From positions 12,135,868-12,199,867 of the forward strand of contig NC_045150.1 in assembly GCF_008831285.2 (NCBI RefSeq): a stretch of DNA of 64,000 nt, read 5' to 3'. The notes below the pieces were generated by a model. The model had not been told where the DNA came from. It did not search any database and saw only the letters and a program-made list of their open reading frames with translations. The DNA is from Nymphaea colorata (lineage: Eukaryota > Streptophyta > Magnoliopsida > Nymphaeales > Nymphaeaceae). A program made the translations under genes and the position numbers. Below, one piece after another: positions 59,509-64,000 of the stretch. Each line of letters opens with the position of its first letter. The stretch's first letter is position 1.

Positions 59509-60176
59509 TTTTTTTGTATTTGTAAGGTTTTCTTTTACTTTTTGTAGCCTTTTTTTTTGCAAGTGGTGTGTTTCATTTTTCATCTTTTTTCTTATGGTTG
59601 TTATTCTAATTTTTCGGTTTGTATATTGTTCTTTTCTTATGCATTGTTTTTCTTTCCTTTTTCTTTCATGTTGTAAGAATCATTTCTTTTTACATTCCAG
59701 GATACAGGAACAGGAAACCACGTTGTAGGACATCGGTTCAGGTGAACCCGCCATATATTTGTTCTGAAGTGACTCCATTTCTCTTGCTGCACTATCCCAC
59801 TGAATGAACACTGAAGTGTGCACCTTATAAATGTTCTTCTTGTTTCTGTTTTTCTTTTTCTACCATTTTTGCATATAGCTGGTTTTATATTTCTCTGTGT
59901 TCTTTTTTTTTTTTATGCTGCACTAACCCTTTTCTCTCTTGCTTTTGTGCTCCTTTTCTTTCACATTGTTGCTTTGGCAAACCATTGTTGTAAAGTGTCA
60001 TTTTCAGGTATAACTGACGACCTTGTTCTCCTTTTCTTCTTTTGTTGGGTTTTACTTTTTTTTTTATGTTTGTTTTTCATAGCAACTGTGGATTATGTTT
60101 CTTGGATTCAAGCTTTTAAGAAAGTTAACAAATGTGGATCTAAAACGATACATTCAGAAAATGCCATGTTGCTGGA
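59509..60176 (+). other. T-rich region with possible upstream exons of module M1''
   Basis: Counterpart of 23972-24642 with the same two exon-like islands (about 59701-59741 and from about 60082). The islands have no extra lesions, but neither does the surrounding intron-like DNA. Confidence 0.3.
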
Positions 60177-60699
60177 AATTAGTGCATTTTGTTTAGAATG
60201 TAATTAAAAAATGGCAAATGAAAAGTGTAGATTGGTTGTTTGTTGTAGACATTAAATGGATTTTAAAGAGATGCAAGGACCAAAGAGACATTTGATTTGA
60301 TAGTGAATCTGTTACTCTTGTATTTAAGTTTCTTATACTTTAGTTTTGGATTTTATAACTATCTTTTTTGTTTCCATGTATCTTTTTAAGATGTTGATTT
60401 TTTTGTGCTTAGATAATCTAATGGAATGGCACTCAAAGTGAGACTCAAGTTTAAAATATGGCTCTGTATTTTTCAAGTTATTTATTCATTTTCTTTCTAT
60501 ATTCTTTGTCATCTTTTACCAACCCTTCTTTTTCTTAATGCATGTCTCTAGACAGCCTTGAACTGAATCGCTAGAAGAACAAGAACCCAAATCTCCCTTC
60601 CTCCTGTAAGAGTTCTTCCATATTTCCTTTTTCGGTATAAAAGGTGGTCTAAGCTTCAGGTTTAAGATTTTTCCTTTCCTTTTTTTTGGGTCTTTTTAG

Positions 60700-61568
60700 G
60701 TTGTGGATTATTCAAGAAGGGAGCATGCAAGAGTTCCTCATTGCTCAAGTAGTAGAAAAGGCAAGAGAACCAAAGAAGTAATTCTCTTGATCGAAGAGGA
60801 GGAGGGCAGTGATCATGCAGAGAAGCTGAAGACAAGAAACAGGAGTTCGAATGTGCAGAAAGGTAAGACAGCGAAGGATGACAATGATGTTGAAATGAGA
60901 AAGTTTGGAAGGAAAAAGAGGTGTTCAACATGGAAAGGGAATGAACCATTAGACACATCTTCTAGGGTTTCTCGAAGGTTATGGAGGACAAAAATGAAAT
61001 GCAGGAAGCTACGGATCACAATTTGCTCCTATATCAGAGCAATTGAGCTCATGAGCAGTAGGGATGATAATGAGGATTCAAATTCGCCTTTGAGAAGCTA
61101 CCAAGAAGGAATGCACTCGAACGTCATGAAAGTAAGAGAAAAAGTATTTGTTGATCTAGTCAGCAGTGAGGATGATGATATGAAGGGAGGAGAAAAAGTA
61201 TTTGTTGATTAGTCAGCAATGAGGATGATGATAACACTAAGAAGTTCAAGACAAAAGAGCAAGAAGAAGAAGAAGATACTGACAATGATGACGATGGTGA
61301 TGACTATATTGGTTATGATGACCAGTCTGATTCATATGATGATGACTATAGTAGTTATGATGGTTATGATAACCAGTATAATTATGAAGATGACGATGAA
61401 GAAGAAGGTGGAGGCTTTGATGCCGGTGGAGGACGGTTCGGTGGTGGTGGCGAACTTGGTGGCCTTGGCGGTGGCTTTGGTGACGGAGCTGGTGTTGGAG
61501 GTGGGCTAGGTGGAGGTGGCGGTCGTGGTTTTCGTGGAGGCGGTGGGCTCCGTGGCCTAGGCGATTGA
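60700..61568 (+). pseudogene. M1'' module: acidic/Gly-rich gene exon, one frameshift (copy C)
   Basis: Open from the acceptor to TAG at 61210-61212, then the shared one-base shift, then open to TGA at 61566-61568. It shares the GYD insertion and the missing QYDSYD repeat with copy B. The Gly-rich end (GGGLRGLGD) is as in copy A. Family unknown. Confidence 0.55.
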
Positions 61569-61936
61569 TTTGGTGTTGATGCTGGTGGCGAAGGGCTTCC
61601 TTGAACGTCAAGTCAAACGACTTTTACACTTCCATCGTATGTGTTTTGAGTCTGATTGCTCTTGTGTAAATGTGAGTTTGGTATGAAGTTGGAAATATAA
61701 TATCAAACGTATTAATTTCGAGTCATGAAGTCCTTCCTGTTATTGATTAAATAAAAATTTGTCTTTGCAATTTCATATGAGGAATTCAGTAATATGGAAT
61801 ATTTGTATGCTTATTATTTTCCAGGTTTCTCTTGTATTATCTTGAATTGATTTGGCGTGGAAGAGCTACCTTTTCTCCTTGTAAAAGCTACTTCTTATGA
61901 AAGAGGTTTCTTTTCCCTCGCACTGTAAGGTGCTGT

Positions 61937-62182
61937 TAACCAATAATTCCAATGTTCTTCGATATATTATATTTTCGAACTCTTTAAATTTTGTATGGAA
62001 GGAAACCAGTAACAGTCTAGTCTAATGTTACCTAAATCGTAATGTCATTCATTCGGCGCGCTCCATCGGGCTTTTTCGTCATCATGAAAAAGGCCGGTAG
62101 TGTTGCTGAATTGCGCTACGTGCTTTTTCTTTCCATGTGTGTCGTGTACCATTTTTCTTCTCTTTGATCTTACCAACAGAAA

Positions 62183-62221
<39 letters not shown>

Positions 62222-62224
62222 TGT
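61937..62224 (+). promoter_or_regulatory. Conserved leader upstream of S1'' (copy C)
   Basis: Leader block (ATG at about 62084) ending in a compound CT then GT microsatellite at about 62181-62208. Confidence 0.4.
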
Positions 62225-63022
62225 GTGTGCGCGTCTCTTCGTCACTCTATGGGCCGTCCTCCGGAACTGACTGTGCTCTCTACGCCAAGTAGCCGGTAGG
62301 CTCCACCAGTTTAAACGGTCATCCCGTCTCTTCGTCACTCTGTGGGCCCTTCTCCGGAACTAAGTGTGTTCTCCACGCCGAGTAGCCAGCAGGCTCCGCC
62401 AACCCAGACGGTCATCCCATCTCTCTGTCACTCTGCGGGCCATCATTCGGAACTGAGTGTGCTCTCCACGCCGAGTAGCCAGTAGGCTCTGCCAGCCCAG
62501 ACGATGACTGTGGACCGTCGTCCAGAACAGAGTGTGATCTCCACGCCGAGTAGCCGTAGGCTCTGCCAGCCCTGATGGTCATCTCGTCTCTCCGTCACTC
62601 TGTGGGCCCTCCTACGGAACTGAGTGTGCTCTCTACGCCGAGTGGCCTGTAGGCTCCGCCACCCCAAACGGACATCCCGTCTCCCCGTCACTCAGCTGGC
62701 CCTCCTCTGGAACTGAGTTAGTTGGTAGGCTCTGCCAGCCTAAACATTCATCATGTCTCCTCGTCACTCTCTAGGCCCTCCTCCGTAACTGAGTGTGCTC
62801 TCCACGCCGAGTAGCCGGTAGGCTCCACCATCCTAGACGGTCATCTCGTCTCCCTTTCACTATGTGGGCCCTCCTCCGCAACTGAGTGTGCTCTCCACGC
62901 CGAGCAACTGGTAGGCTCCGCCGCCCTAGACGGTCATCTCGTCTCTCCGTCACTCTACTGGCCATCATCCGGAACTGAGTGTGCTCTTCATGCCGAGTAG
63001 CCAGTAGCCCAGAAGGTCATAT
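62225..63022 (+). repeat. S1'' satellite array, 93-bp minisatellite (copy C)
   Basis: Counterpart of S1 and S1', including the shortened unit (GACGATGACTGTGG, about 62500) and the truncated last unit with poly-T. Confidence 0.92.
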
Positions 63023-63038
63023 TTTTTTTTGTGTTTAT

Positions 63039-63884
63039 AGGTAGGAAAAAGGGGTGTTAAAGTTCATGAAAAGGGAAGGAGTCATCAGACGCATCTTCTA
63101 GGGTTTCTCAAAAGTTATGAGGGACAAAAATGAAATGCAGGAAGCTATGGATCACAATTTGCTCCTCTATTAGTAGAAAAGATGAGAAGAATGGAGCTAT
63201 TAAGCTCATAAGCAGTGGGGATGATAATGATGATTCAACTTTGCCTTTGAGAAGCTACCAAGAAGGAATGTACTCGAACGTCATAAAAGTAGGAGAAAAA
63301 GTATTTGTTGATCTAGTCAGCAGGATGATGACCTGAAATGATGGGCAAAGGTATTTGTTGATTAGTCAGCAATGATGATGATAATAACACTAAGCAGTTG
63401 AAGACAAAAGACCAAAATGAAGAAGAAGAATAAAAGAATGAGAAAAAGATGGAAGATACTGATGACATTGAGGATGATGATGACTCTAATGTAGACCTTG
63501 ACTGGTATAATTGTGAAGAAGAAGAAGAAGAAGAAGATATTGACGAGGATCATGATGGCGATGACTATATTGGTTATGATGACCTGTATGATTCAGATGA
63601 TGATGACTATAGTGGTTATGATGGTTCTGATGATTGGTATCATTATGAAGATGACGATGAAGAAGAAGGTGGAGGCTTTGGTGGTGGTGTTGGACTAGGT
63701 GGTGGATAGTTCTGTGGTGGTGGCAAACTTGGTGGCCTTGGCGGTGGCTTTGGTGGCGGAGCTGGTGTAGGAGGTGGGCTGGGTGAAGGTGGCAGTCATG
63801 GTTTTCGTGGAGGCAGTGGGCTCGGTGGCCTAGGCGGTGGATTTGGTGGTGGTGCAGGTGGAAGACTTGGCGGCAGGCTTCCTT
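63039..63884 (+). pseudogene. M2'' module: 5'-truncated acidic/Gly-rich gene copy (copy C)
   Basis: Same mid-exon start and shared one-base deletion as M2 and M2'. Open segments 63130-63336 and 63449-63709, the latter covering the acidic part and the first Gly-rich residues up to TAG. The 3' flank runs off the window end. Confidence 0.7.
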
Positions 63885-64000
63885 GAACGTCAAGATAGAC
63901 GACTTGTACACTTCCATTGTACGTATTTTGTGTCTGATTGCTCTTGTGTGAATGTGTGTTTGGTATGAAGTTGAAATATAATGTCAAATGTATTAATTTC

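Larger units (their letters stand above)
24643..60176 (+). repeat. Macro-unit copy B of the tandem repeat (expanded)
   Basis: Same gene and repeat order as copy A in the same orientation, but 35.5 kb long. The extra length is explained by a 3.48-kb insert between 133-bp repeats and two 4,497-bp X units, less about 1.75 kb of deletions in the ARR region. Confidence 0.93.
60177..64000 (+). repeat. Macro-unit copy C (partial, cut by the window end)
   Basis: Repeats M1, leader, S1 and M2 in order. It shows that the array has at least three units and probably continues beyond the window. Confidence 0.93.

Overview
This is a window of plant (angiosperm) nuclear DNA, AT-rich and gene-poor. The evidence is a decayed type-B response-regulator gene whose GARP DNA-binding domain is split by introns at the plant-typical places (including a 77-bp middle exon), a Ty1-copia-type retrotransposon remnant with a plant initiator-Met-tRNA primer-binding site, small terminal-inverted-repeat elements, and many CT/GA/GT/TA microsatellites. 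I see no bacterial gene, operon, CRISPR array, rRNA or tRNA, and no gene I would call intact. The species cannot be named from the sequence alone.

The dominant feature is a nested, three-level direct-repeat architecture. Level 3 is a macro-unit of about 24.6 kb repeated head to tail: copy A (1-24642), copy B (24643-60176) and the start of copy C (60177-64000). The phase of the unit is arbitrary because the window happens to start inside it. Level 2 is a module of about 2-3 kb inside each unit: an acidic/glycine-rich gene body (M1, M2, M3), its 3' flank, a conserved AT-rich leader with a CCAAT/TATA-like block, and a satellite array. Level 1 is a GC-rich 93-bp minisatellite (S1, S2 and S4). Because 93 is 3 x 31, it stays open over long stretches as an Arg-rich 31-residue repeat on the minus strand.

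Copy A runs M1 (526-1409), leader and S1, M2 (2867-3716), leader and S2, M3 (5875-6938), microsatellite-rich spacer, type-B ARR-like pseudogene (8437-11200), copia LTR/PBS/gag remnant (11809-13497), several small dispersed repeats and MITE-like elements (14.0-21.9 kb), and a leader with S4 (22.6-24.0 kb). Copy B has the same order with four large changes. About 1.46 kb and 0.29 kb are deleted from the ARR-like pseudogene region. A 3.48-kb segment is inserted between two 133-bp direct repeats (35219-38962). A 3.8-kb element X is present twice within two 4,497-bp tandem units (43216-52214), at a site that is empty in copy A.

Nothing here appears to form a working pathway. The interest lies in the repeat structure and in the paired copies: lesions differ between copies, so ancestral states can be recovered by comparison, and empty/filled sites order the insertions. 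Because the window is a tandem array, assembly collapse or joining of haplotypes should be excluded before the copy number is trusted.
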